From NCBI GenBank assembly GCA_948144175.1, contig CANXME010002090.1:201501-265500 (forward strand): a DNA stretch of 64,000 nucleotides, given 5' to 3'. Both the position numbers and the translations under genes were made by a program. Shown piece by piece: positions 10,301-20,645 of the stretch (positions are counted from its first letter, which is position 1; each line of letters starts with the position of its first letter). The stretch comes from Closterium sp. NIES-65 (Eukaryota > Streptophyta > Zygnematophyceae > Desmidiales > Closteriaceae). The notes below the pieces were generated by a model. It was not told the origin of the DNA. It saw only the letters and a program-made list of their open reading frames with translations, and did not search any database.

Positions 10301-13300
10301 CACACAACCCGCCCATGCCTCACCCAACCATACCCCACCCACCCATGCCCCATCCAAACATGCCCCACCGATCCACCCACCCATGCCCCATCCAGCGATG
10401 CCCCACCTATCCACCCACCCATGCCCCACCCAACCATGCCCCACCTATCCACCCACCCATGCCCCACCCAGCCATGCCCCACCTATCCACCCACCCATGC
10501 CCCACCCAACCATGCCCCACCTATCCACCCACCCATGGCCCACCCAGCCATGCCCCACCTATCCACCCACCCATGCCCCACCCAACCATGCCCCACCTAT
10601 CCACCCACCCATGCCCCACCCAGCCATGCCCCACCTATCCACCCACCCATGAGCACCCCTCAACACCCATCCCAACCTCACCTCTGTCTTTGCCACTTGC
10701 GGCATGAGCATTCGGCCCAGCGTGCGCAGAGCTGAGAGGGGAGCTCGCATCTGATGTGTGAGGGGGGGGTCGTGGAAAGAGGGAGAGGAGCGGGGACCGG
10801 GGGGAGGGAGTGGGGGGGAGGATGAGAAGATGGGAGGAGGGAGGTGGGGAGGAATGGGGGGGGAGGGAGGGGGAGGCATGATTCAGAAAGCTCCAGAGCA
10901 CATGAGGGGGCGCCGACTTGGTGTGCGGCTTGGTGTGCGACTTGGTGTGCGACTTGGTGTGCGGCTTGGTGTGCGACTTGGTGTGCGACTTGGTGTGCGA
11001 CTTGGTGTGTGACTTGGTGTGCGACTTGGTGTGCGACTTGGTGTGCGACTTGGTGTGTGACTTGGTGTGCGACTTGGTGTGTGACTTGGTGTGTGACTGT
11101 TGTGCGACTTGGTGTGCGACTTGGTGTGTGACTTGGTGTGCGACTTGGTGTGTGACTTGGTGTGCGACTTGGTGTGTGACTTGGTGTGCGACTTGGTGTG
11201 TGACTTGGTGTGTGACTTGGTGTCGCAGGGGGGAGTAGCACAGCGAGCATGGGCCGCCATTGCTCAAGTCAAGCTGGCTCACCGAAGCAGGCCCATCCTC
11301 TCATCTGAAACATGGAGTTCGTTTTGTAGTGCTTCTACCTACTGGGAGTCGATGGAAGGAAGGCCTCCGTTCCGCAGCCCATGTGTCCACCTTCGACTGG
11401 GAGCAGACGAATTTTGAGTCGACTCTAAGATCGTCTCAGCACAGTGAGCATGTACTGTACCGTACCACCACCATTGAAAGGATTTGGCTGACCTGGTCTA
11501 GAAGCGAGTCGATGGTGACTGTGCGCTGCCACAGCGACTGCTGCATCATCCACGCTCTCTGGTGACGTGGCGGGTGGGCGGCAGGAAGGTAGAGAGGTGG
11601 GTGGCAGGTAGAGAGGTGGGTGGCAGGTAGAGAGGTGGGTGGCAGGAAGGGAGAGAGGTGAGCAGCAGGAGACATGAGAGGAGGGTGGCAGGAGGCAAGA
11701 GACAGGGACAACAGGAGATGAGTGAGACGAGCATTGGGGGATAGGGTTGAAGGTGCTTAACAACGAGAGAGGTGAGAAGTGACAGGAGATACATGTGTCA
11801 CACTCGAGTCTACTAAAAAATACATGGGTCCAACTCGGGGAGAAGAAATGGCAATGGAACCAGGAACATTTTGAAGAATCTCTCTTTGATAGACCGTGCT
11901 GAGGAAGCTTAAGAGAGTGTGCTGGTCGTGGAGTGGAGGAGGAACCCATTAAGTGAATACAGCCTTGAAAAAAAAAAAAAAAAAAAAAAAAATCTCTCAC
12001 TTTCTTGCTAAAAGAACTCTCTCTGGCACTGCAGCCTTTCCGACTATGAGTAACGACGACCCGTGGTAAATTCTCTCTTAAATACACCATGCCATGGAGG
12101 GTTAAGAGAGTGTGCTGGTCATGGCGTGGAGGAAGAAACCATTACCTGCTCCATGACGTATGCAAAAGCAAGGGAACGAGCCACACCCAGTGCTGCGCGC
12201 TGCTCCTCCTCTTCGTACGGCTTCAACTGCACCCACTCCACCTCTCTTCCCCCTGCTTGCCCTCCGTTCGCCTGCCCTCCCTTTCCCTCCCCACCCACCT
12301 CCCCACTCCTCTGCTCCTTCGTACCCTCTCCTTGCCCCTGCTGTTTTCCACCCTCGCTCCCAGCCCTCTCTTTGCCTTCCACACTCCCCACTGCCTCCTC
12401 CCGAACTCCACCTCGCCCACTCTCACCATCTCCCCGCCTCTCCGGTCGTCTCAACACCCACTGCTGCAGTCTACCCACTGCTCCCACTCCTCTTTCCGAC
12501 CTTCCTTCTCTCCCTCCTCCCCCTCCTGCACCTCCTCCTTCTCCTCCATCTGACCTTCGTGCTCCTCCTAAGCCCTCCCCTCGGTCCCCTTGTGGCCTTT
12601 CTCTCCTTGTGCCACTGCCACTAGCCCCCTGGCGTTGCTCCTCCTCCTCAGCAGTCACTGGTTCTGCAGGTGGAATGAAGAAAGAAACAGAGCATCATAC
12701 AACAGCAGTGTGGCTCTGGCTTGGTGGCTTTTGAGTTGACTCAAAAGTCATTTTGGAAGGAACAGTGCATCACACAACAGCAGTGTGGCTCTGGCTTTTT
12801 TGAGTCGACTCAAAAGTCACTCCGAAAAAAACAGTGCATCATACAACAGCAGTGTGGCTCTGGCCTGCCACCAGCTCTAACCACACCGTACCAATTCATC
12901 ACAAGCCACTAACCCAGCGGAAAAATATGAATGCAGGAAACAAACAAACAAATAAACAAACGACAGTGCACACCTGCTGCTGAAGCTGAGGGTGGCAGCG
13001 GTTGCGATTCACGGTGCAGCACAAGCAGGCCAAGCAGAAAGGAATCCCTCGTGAGAGCCACCACCAGCGCCCCCTCGCTCTCCAGAGTCATCACCTGTGA
13101 CACCCATTCGCACCAAGAAAAAATGGATGGATGCAGGTGCAATGCCACCACTAGCATAGCACCCCCTCGCTCTCCAGAAAGATTGCCTGTGGCATGCATC
13201 CGCTTCTCACACCGGGAATGGGATTGCGACATTCAGTGCGATTCAATCCAGTGCAGGGTGTGAATAGCAGTGTAGTGCGGTGCAGTGCAGTGGCATGGAT

Positions 13301-15953
13301 GAAGATCACAGGAAGATTCAGTGTAATGCGCCATTTCAATTTGTAGGTGCATATAAGATGATTAGTTAGGACCCTCAAAAGAACAGTGCAGTGCAGTGCG
13401 GTGCAGAGCAGTGGCATGGATGAAGATCACAGGAAAATTCAGTGCACTGCCCCATCATTCCATGCAACTTGAAGGAGAATAGAAGACGATTAGGTCAAGC
13501 CTCAAGATCACAGTGCAGAGCAGTGGCATGGATGAAGATCACAGTGCAGAGCAGAGCAGTGGCATGGATGATGAGCACAAGAAGGTTGACGATGTTCATC
13601 TATAGCATGTGATGCGCAATGCCCACCTCTTTCTGTACAAGCACAGCTTCTAATGAAGGCGGCAGCTTTGCAATAGGCGGCTCATTCCCCACCTCCTCTT
13701 CTTCTTCCTCCTCCTCCTCCCCACTCATCCCTCTCACCTCCCCCATCCCTCCTTCCGCACTCTCTCTCCCTCCTCCCATCCCCATCCCTCCTCCGCTGCC
13801 TCCGCCCATCTCCTTCTCCTCGGTTCTCTGTGAGCTTTGGTAACGTGCTCTGTCTCGAGCCCCGGGCAGCCTTCTCACCACTCGTAGCAGTTCAATCTGC
13901 CCGGAGAGGAAACTTTCTGGCGTACGAAGGTAAAGCTGCAGGATGGGGCAGGACAGAAGAAGGCTTGTAATCTTAGTTGCAAAAGATGCAGGACGCACGG
14001 CCGTTTTTCGAGCTGACCGTATTTTTTTTACCGATCGCGACGCGAATGTCAAATTCGCGAAATGTCGACCCCCCCTAACCCAAATCGACCTTTAAAAACA
14101 GCCACCGCACCACATTTCTAACCCCTCCATGCAAAATTGGAAAGCCCAACCCTTACAAGCACTCTAGATCTAGATCACCCAACCAATGTGGCCCACCACC
14201 AAGCCCATTAAGTGTTGCAAACGACTCATTTGTGCTCCCTCATTTTACCAACCCAATTCTCATTAGTAAACCCTAGTGGTTTTAGCAACCTTGCGCACCT
14301 CCGTTATGGCTTCCTCCACCCAAAAAATATTGTCGGGGAAAATTTTGCAGGAAATGTGTGCAACGGTCCCTTTCCCCCCCCCAACCCTTCCCACGCCCTG
14401 TAACATTTTTTTTTGGCTGCACGGGGTTTCTTTTTGCCCTGCCTGGCATGTGTCTTTTGTAGCGTCTCCCAGGCCCACATCAAACGTCTTAGACGCAGGA
14501 CGCGTCTTTTGCAACTAAGCTTATAACGTTACCCGACAAAATGGACGGGTAACAACGTTACAAGGTCACGTGGTTGCATAGACAGTTGAAAACACACGGA
14601 GGACTGGGAAGGGGCTAGAGAAGACTCAGCTACATCTTCGAAACGTTTCAGAAGCGGTTTTGAGGCGTCTCAACAGGACGTGAAGTGACCCTTTTTTGTT
14701 AACCTTTCTCCTTTTCTTTTTTTAAGGCTTCTATGCCGGACAGTCAATCTACATCCCTACCCACTCACACCTACCGTGATTCTTGTAGGCTGAGACCCGC
14801 AGCAGCGCAGAGCCACCCCCATCACGTCCAGCTGTGCGTGGCACAGCGCGAGAAAATCCGCACTCGGTGCTCCCAAGGGCCGCCCCTCCGTGGCCTGAGC
14901 ATTTCCCTGCTCGCCCTGGAACCACCCTTGACTCGCTTGACTTCCTTGACTCCCTTGACTTGTTTGACTTCCTTGGCTGGTCTGTTCGCTTTGAGACCAG
15001 CTTTGACTGCCCTGGCTCCTTTGACTTTCCTGACTGCCTTGATACCATCCGTCGCTGCTTTGACTTGTTTGACTTGATTGACTGCCTTGAGATGCTGACC
15101 CTTGGATTGAGCACCCTTGAGTACTCCATGCGTCCGACCCCCATTCCCCACTGCTATTGCTCCTGCTCCCGCTGCGACTGCTCCTGCTACTGGCCCCACT
15201 AGTGTTGTCTCTCTCACCATCTGACTCACTGGAGTAACCATACCCGCTAGAAGCATCTCCCTTAGCCTCTGCATCACCACTGCTCTTTCCGGCAACCCTC
15301 TCTTCTCGCCCCTTTCCGCCTTTCCCCTCCCCATCTGCCTGATTCTCCGCCTCCCCTTCCCCTTCCCCTTTCGCCTGTCCTCCGCGTATAGACGCGGAAG
15401 CGACACCCAGCGCTGTCGCAATCATCCACGCCGCCTGTGCGATATCCACTTCAATGTCGCCCAATCCTCCACCCCCAAGGATCGCACGCGACGACTCTCC
15501 CCCCACCCTCATCCCCCCCCTGTCCGCTTCCGCCGCTGCCTCCACGGTCGCGGAGCGTCCTATAGGAAGGGCAAATCCGTGGCGACGCCCCCTTCTTCCC
15601 GCGCTTTCCCCGAACTGCGCGTCCCTTCCGCCGAGGAGAAGCGCGCGCGCGACCAGCGGGCGCCAATCGCGACCGCCCATTTCGCCATTACGCCATCCCA
15701 TGGGGCAATCCGCGCCGTCCCGCGGCGGCCATCCTAGCAAGCAGGTCGTGCCCCTTCCCCGGTGACTGGGTCCAGCGCGCAAGACATTGCCGCTAACTGC
15801 ATTGGTAATGGCACTGACAACGTCACCTCTGCTGCTAAAACTCCCGCCCGCAGTAGCCGCACTAGACGGAGCAACCAGACCGCCATGACTCAATCTGGAT
15901 GATGACGCGGCACAGCCGAGAAGAGGCCGCGGGAATGCGGAGAGCGATTCCAT
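7301..15953 (-). CDS. CSK: Chloroplast sensor kinase-like protein (modified histidine kinase)
   Basis: Nine exons, 5' to 3' on the minus strand: 15953-14775, 13935-13627, 13094-12974, 12663-12146, 11558-11493, 10750-10682, 9730-9297, 8649-7851 and 7519-7301. All introns are GT-AG and every phase fits, giving 1237 residues. The N-terminus (MESLSAFPRPLL, rich in Ser, Ala and Arg) resembles a plastid transit peptide, followed by a Ser/Gln/Gly repeat tract. GAF-like pieces follow (ALVVALTRDSFLLGLLVL; RSLAFAYVMEQ). The dimerisation helix is LLDQMRAPLSALRTLGRML, where Asp replaces the phospho-accepting His; plant CSK is also altered at this site. The ATPase-like region has LLQGVLDAALHATEGG, LLLVEDSGVGVHYL and the final GGTRVEIWLPP. 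In plants CSK couples plastoquinone redox state to chloroplast transcription; that role here is inferred. The introns are full of exon copies and minisatellites. Confidence 0.82.
7690..7800 (-). repeat. CSK: Second copy of the 3' end of CSK exon 8
   Basis: About 85 bp at 7711-7795 nearly match 7851-7935, including GTAGTGCACGCCCAC and GCCAGTGCACGTGCACCCA, both read on the plus strand. The copy also keeps the CACCAG boundary, so a second donor may be present. Confidence 0.8.
8806..8823. repeat. Perfect palindrome, core GCGC
   Basis: TTTTGAGGCGCCTCAAAA, 18-bp perfect, directly after an exon-8 start copy. Confidence 0.9.
8844..8860. repeat. Palindrome, core GCGC
   Basis: TTTTAGGCGCCTCAAAA: one base is missing from the left arm. 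Confidence 0.8.
8869..8886. repeat. Palindrome, core GCGC
   Basis: TTTTAAGGCGCCTCAAAA: one arm substitution. Confidence 0.8.
8886..8911. repeat. Palindrome, core GCGC, with extended arms
   Basis: Inverted arms AGATTTTTGAG and CTAAAAAATCT around GCGC. It abuts the preceding palindrome, so four members lie within about 105 bp, and the next exon copy starts immediately after. Confidence 0.85.
8982..9009. repeat. Palindrome, core AATT, between two GGATGCGACTGCATCC copies
   Basis: Arms GTGACTATTAAG and CTCATAAGTCAC around AATT, imperfect. The same 16-bp sequence, itself a near-palindrome, flanks it at 8951 and 9011. Confidence 0.7.
9090..9278. repeat. Copy of the CSK exon-7 end with palindromes
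   Basis: 9090-9165 repeats the exon-7 3' end at 9297-9355 (CTGCTGAAGGGCTGCGGACG versus CTGCCGAAGGGCTCCGGACG). Decayed palindromic runs follow at 9160-9230 (TTTTGAGAGGTCCCAAAA). A good palindrome with core AATT lies at 9251-9278 (inner part TTTAGAGAATTCTCAAAA), just before the true exon-7 donor. Confidence 0.7.
9815..10080 (-). repeat. CSK: Two extra copies of CSK exon 7 start
   Basis: The exon-7 start (LGPDLVQGMVSQGDEIGDVLSQLQ, used copy ending at 9730) recurs at about 9815-9935 (EIGNVLSQLQPALYP, then early stop) and at 10010-10080 (GLVQGMMSQGDEIGVV). The 9815-9935 copy also has an acceptor-like upstream end, so alternative splicing cannot be excluded. Confidence 0.8.
10309..10655. repeat. 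38-bp minisatellite in CSK intron 6
   Basis: About eight tandem units containing CCACCTATCCACCCACCCATG and CCCCACCCA(A/G)CCATG, alternating AAC and AGC variants. It lies between exons 7 and 6 of the minus-strand gene. Confidence 0.9.
10917..11224. repeat. 12-bp minisatellite in CSK intron 5
   Basis: About 25 units of GACTTGGTGTGC, with GTGTGT variants increasing to the right and one broken unit near 11095. It sits between exons 6 and 5. The long frames it opens (His-Gln-Val type) are by-products. Confidence 0.95.
11406..11435. repeat. Palindrome, core TCGA, extended stem
   Basis: TTTTGAGTCGACTCTAAGA inside a 30-bp inverted repeat with outer GACGA and TCGTC. It lies downstream (in the sense of the minus-strand gene) of exon 5, near a partial copy of sequences around 11300-11400. 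Confidence 0.8.
11860..12150 (-). repeat. Duplicated 3' boundary of CSK exon 4 around an oligo(A) tract
   Basis: 11895-11950 and 12098-12142 share TTAAGAGAGTGTGCTGGTC followed by a GTGGAGGA-containing stretch. The two copies are separated by an uninterrupted A run at about 11968-11991. The second copy carries the donor of exon 4. Confidence 0.7.
12700..12870. repeat. Three tandem copies of a ~55-bp segment separated by two palindromes
   Basis: ACAACAGCAGTGTGGCTCTGG occurs at about 12700, 12775 and 12845. Between copies 1 and 2 lies CTTTTGAGTTGACTCAAAAG (12728-12747), and between copies 2 and 3 the perfect TTTTGAGTCGACTCAAAA (12798-12815). This is the clearest example of one palindrome per duplication junction. 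It lies in CSK intron 3. Confidence 0.92.
13048..13230 (-). repeat. Duplicated CSK exon-3 5' region
   Basis: The segment GCGCCCCCTCGCTCTCCAGA occurs at about 13068 and, in diverged form, at 13161, each followed by an acceptor-like stretch. Only the copy at 12974-13094 keeps the GAF-like reading frame. Confidence 0.7.
13263..13575. repeat. ~120-bp tandem repeats with half-palindrome at the junction
   Basis: GCAGTGGCATGGATGAAGATCACA recurs (begun here by GCAGTGGCATGGATGAAG) at about 13288, 13411 and 13520, with a variant at 13556. Junctions hold CCTCAAAAG at 13373 and CCTCAAGA at 13500, which look like half-sites of the palindrome family. Confidence 0.7.
13972..14519. mobile_element. Non-autonomous DNA transposon (MITE-like) in CSK intron 1
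   Basis: Terminal inverted repeats: CTTAGTTGCAAAAGATGC at the left and, reading inward from the right end, CTTAGTTGCAAAAGACGC. Flanks are cttgtaat on the left and cttataac on the right, an imperfect 8-bp target duplication (6 of 8), which would suit a hAT-type element. No transposase frame is seen in the 548 bp. It lies between exons 1 and 2 of the CSK-like gene. Confidence 0.55.
14658..14673. repeat. Palindrome trace, core GCGT
   Basis: TTTTGAGGCGTCTCAA in CSK intron 1; the right arm is cut short. Confidence 0.5.
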
Positions 15954-17690
15954 TTGCGCCTCTGCGCGGATTGGTGACAACACTTGGGCTTTCTTGATAA
16001 GCTGATTCGGTATTCGCCAATGCGCAGTGTGCTACATCCAACTGGCCTATTTTTGGCCTTATTATACCCAAACGGTGTTATCACAGACTATCGCATGAAG
16101 GTCGAGGCTGAACTGAAGTGGCAGTCAAGCAGAGGTCGCGAACAGGCGAACCAGGCTGCATAGTTGACGAAAGACCGTCAACCATACAGTAACCCTGGTA
16201 AGGACCAATGCACGAATCTATCTATAGCGCGGATTACCACAACTGCTGGTGGTTGTCAGAGCCAAGGACGTGAGGTTCCAGCGTTCATGGTTCAGGAGCT
16301 GCCGACTGCTAGGGAGTGCTTATTCAGAGATTTCTCTATTACGTTAGCATTTTTTCCCGCAAATGGTGCTGTGCGAAGGACAGATTCTGCCGAGGTGTAC
16401 GGTACGATGAACTCAATCCACGTCATGGCGGGAGGCCATGGTTGGCTAGCAGCTGACTAAAAGAAGAAACTAGCGTGCATTACAAGCAAGCTCGTGGTAA
16501 AAATCTTGGTGAGGGAGCTTCTTGGTGAAGATACGAATTCTGAGGTTTGATAGAGGTAAGGTGGAATTGGGTTGGAAAATTTTGGGGGGAGAATCCTGGC
16601 GAGCTATTCGTTGGGTGAAATTCAGGGGTATGTGCCCTCGAGTCGAGAATGCCGAGCAATGATGACGTGGCGGAAGCTAGCAGCGTCAGACGATGCGGGG
16701 GCTGACACGTGACACAATTTCGTACCGACTTAATCAGCTTCGCTACACGCTGTTTTCAGAACGTCAACATGATGAACGAACTTAATGGGAAATACAATCA
16801 ACTTACCCCTCCACTTAGCATGGGGAGGGGAACCTGACCTGAGCGTTCCATGATACGGTAATGGGTTTTATGTGGGAAGGCTACCTGGCAACTGCACCCA
16901 AATCCCTTGGCAGTGTGAAATCTTAGCCTACCAGTACCAGTAATGAACAAGCAATTACACAAACCTAAAGACTAGGTAACAATCACTACACCTATCTTAC
17001 ATGATCAGGAGAACAAAAACAAGAGGCGACGAAATCGTCTTAGGGTTGCGAAGCAACATTACACTGTTATTTTTATATACATCTGATCTATTGTGAGAAT
17101 TATATAATATCGTAACATGACTTTGATATTTGCTGAATCATTGCTATTCATAGATATGTGTTTCATATAATATGGGAGTATACAAATGAAAGGGTGTACA
17201 TAACAGATGGGTGTGGTTGTTTAGGGTAAGTTATTCTTGTTGTGTTCATATGATCTGGTTTTAGGGTGACTGAAAATCTGAAACAAAAAAAACTACAGAA
17301 AGGAAAAGCTTTATTTAACCAAATCTATGACCATGATTAGATTCGATCTCCCGACTTGTGCGATCACGACGACGTCGACAGAGCTGTGCTATACAGTCCA
17401 TGTTTGAAGAAGCGTAAAATTATATTGACCTTATTTGCAATAAAAACGTCCCATTCTAGGGTTTCGTCAAATGTCCTTTTCCTCCGTTTCTCTTCCACCT
17501 AGTCAGACTACTCTAGCTTCTCCCCGTCCCTCACGCCACTCACGCCACTCACGCCACTCACACCACTCAGACTATAACTCCTAGTTAAGGTAAGCCTCAT
17601 TCTCTCTATTCTTAAGTTCATTCTAGTTGAGAGTGGGTTCTAGTTTAGCTCATTTGGTTGAGAGTTGTTTTTTTTTAAACGAGATCTAGA
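15954..17690. other. Intergenic, CSK upstream region
   Basis: Upstream flank of the CSK-like gene and AT-richer intergenic DNA. I see no gene. A short run of CACGCCACT-type repeats lies at about 17530-17570. Confidence 0.5.
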
Positions 17691-17939
17691 CGTATTTTGT
17701 TTCTTAACCTCGCTTTCTTCCTAGGTTATGCACCGTACTTTTGTTCTCTCCTTCCCTCTCCTTCTCTCCACTTCTTCCCATCTTCTTCTCTCCTTTATTT
17801 CGATTTACATTCTACTTGTTTGCTCTTTTCAGCTCTTGCTCTTACTTTTGTCTTCTTCCGTACCCTGTTTCTTGATTTATTCCTCTTCCTTAATTGAAAT
17901 TTGATATGATTATTAACAATTATGTTCAGAGTTAAATTA

Positions 17940-18930
<991 letters not shown>

Positions 18931-19052
18931 ACGTATTTGTTATATTCTTTTCGTCCGTTTACTGTCTCGTTATGTGTTTTTCCCTTTGTTCTCGTTCTTT
19001 ACTTTCGTTTTATGCCTTAGTACATTTTCTCCTTGTTATTTGTCAGCTCTAA

Positions 19053-19202
19053 GGGCATGTTCCTACGACCCCTTATCAGGCCAACCTCTTATCAAGCTCG
19101 CGTCAAAACACACTGAAAATTTCATAAACCTAAAAACCCTCGCTACTTTTACCAGGCAAGGCTGACAAGAGGTTTGCCTGATAAGAGCGTAGGAACATGC
19201 CC
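19053..19202. mobile_element. Tourist-like MITE (PIF/Harbinger type)
   Basis: A 150-bp element with terminal inverted repeats of about 40 bp: outer 15 bases GGGCATGTTCCTACG perfect, then CTTATCAGGC...ACCTCTT with few mismatches. It is flanked by a TAA duplication (19050-19052 and 19203-19205). TAA target duplications and GGGCATGTTC-type ends are typical of Tourist MITEs. No coding capacity. Confidence 0.88.
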
Positions 19203-19282
19203 TAACCCTTCAATGCTCATGGCGTTTTTCTTGGCCCTTGTATTGTTTCATTTGTTTCTTCATTATTCATTTTTCTCGTAAT

Positions 19283-19414
19283 TGTCAAACATTATATATG
19301 TTCTGCTTGTGTAGGCTACAGTGGGTTAGCCTATAGGGGGTACACAATTCTAGGGTTTCCTACTTGTACTCATTTCACTGCTAGTTCATTCATTCCTGTT
19401 CGCTTATTCTCACA
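19283..19414 (+). repeat. 5' LTR of element 1
   Basis: Begins TGTCAAACATTATATATG and ends TTATTCTCACA; TG...CA termini; same sequence as 26112-26243. Confidence 0.95.
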
Positions 19415-19499
19415 TGGTATAGAGCGGGTCCTTCTACGGACCGTTTTTTTTGGGCCCACCGAAGCGCCCCCCGAGGCGCGATTTTTTTTAGCGACCCCT

Positions 19500-20510
19500 C
19501 GGGTCGTCATTTTCCCTGCGGCCCCGCCGCTTTCACTGACGCGGCCCCGCCGCCCTCTCTGACGGGGCCCCGCCGCCGGCCCTTACGCGGCCCCGTCGCC
19601 GGCTCTTACGCGGCCCCGCAGCAGGCTCTGTCGCGGCCCCGCCCCGGCCTTTACGCGGCCCCGCCGCCTGCTCTCACGCGGCCCCGCCCCGGCTCCTTCG
19701 CGGCCCCGCCGCCTGCTCTCGCGCGGCCCCGCCCCGGCTTCTACGCGGCCCCGCACCGGCTTTCACGCGGCCCCGCCGACGGCTTTGTCGCGGCCCCGCC
19801 CAGGCCCTTACGCGGCCCCGCCGCCTGCTCTCACGCGGCCCCGCCCCGGCTCCTTCGCGGCCCCGCCGCCTGCTCTCGCGCGGCCCCGCCCCGGCTTCTA
19901 CGCGGCCCCGCCCCGGCTTTCACGCGGCCCCGCCGACGGCTCTGTCGCGGCCCCGCCCAGGCCCTTACGCGGCCCCGCCGCCTGCCCCCGTCGCGGCCCG
20001 GTCGCCTCCTGACGGCCCCGCCGTCCCTTCGTGACGGCCCCGCCGTCCCTTCCTGACGGCCCCGCCGTCCCCTCCTGACGGCTCCTGCCGTCCCCTTCTA
20101 CCGGCCCCGCAACTGCACCTGCTGGCCCCGCCGCTGCACCTACCGGCCCCCACCACCCACCCCCCCCTTTTTCCCGTCGCCGGTCGAGGCGACCTGAGGG
20201 GGCCGCTTGCGGAGGGGTGGCAGGTGCGTGGCCTCCCCTGCTTCTCCTCCTCCTTCATCGCTCACCTGCAGCAGCCGAGCCGCCCCACCGCCGAGCCGCC
20301 CTGCACCCGAGCCGCCCAGCAGCCGAGCCGCCCTGCCGCCGAGCCGCCGGGTCGCTGAGCTGCTGAGCTGCAGTTGCTGCCGAGCCGCCCTGCCGCCGAG
20401 CCGCCGAGTCACCGAGCTGCTGAGCTGCAGTTGCTGCCGAGCCGCCTTGCCGCCGAGCCGCCCGAGTCGCCCGAGCCGCCGAGCCGCCGAGCTGCCGAGC
20501 CACTGAGTCG
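19500..20510 (+). repeat. GC-rich leader minisatellites of element 1
   Basis: Between primer site and pol lie GCGGCCCCGCC repeats (a higher-order unit of about 157 bp occurs twice, at 19661 and 19818), then GACGGCCCCGCCGTCCC repeats (20010-20090), then GCCGAGCCGCC repeats (20270-20510). Elements 4 and 5 carry related but differently expanded repeats in the same place. Confidence 0.85.
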
Positions 20511-20645
20511 CCGAGCCTACTCTTCCCACCACTGGTGAGCTCTTGCCCTGCTAGCACGCTGCGCGTCGCCTGCTTGCCTGCCTGCCTGCCTTTTGGCTTG
20601 CCTGGCTGCCTGCCTTCCTCCTGCTAGTCCTGCTCCTGCTTCTAC

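Noticed and set aside
6677..11224. Regularly spaced repeats that could suggest a CRISPR array
   Set aside because: Units of 9, 12 and 38 bp are contiguous with no unique spacers, and the genes are eukaryotic.
17325..17405. tRNA-like stretch on the minus strand with a weak A and B box
   Set aside because: GAGATCGAATCT resembles a B box, but I could not form acceptor and anticodon stems; perhaps an old SINE trace.
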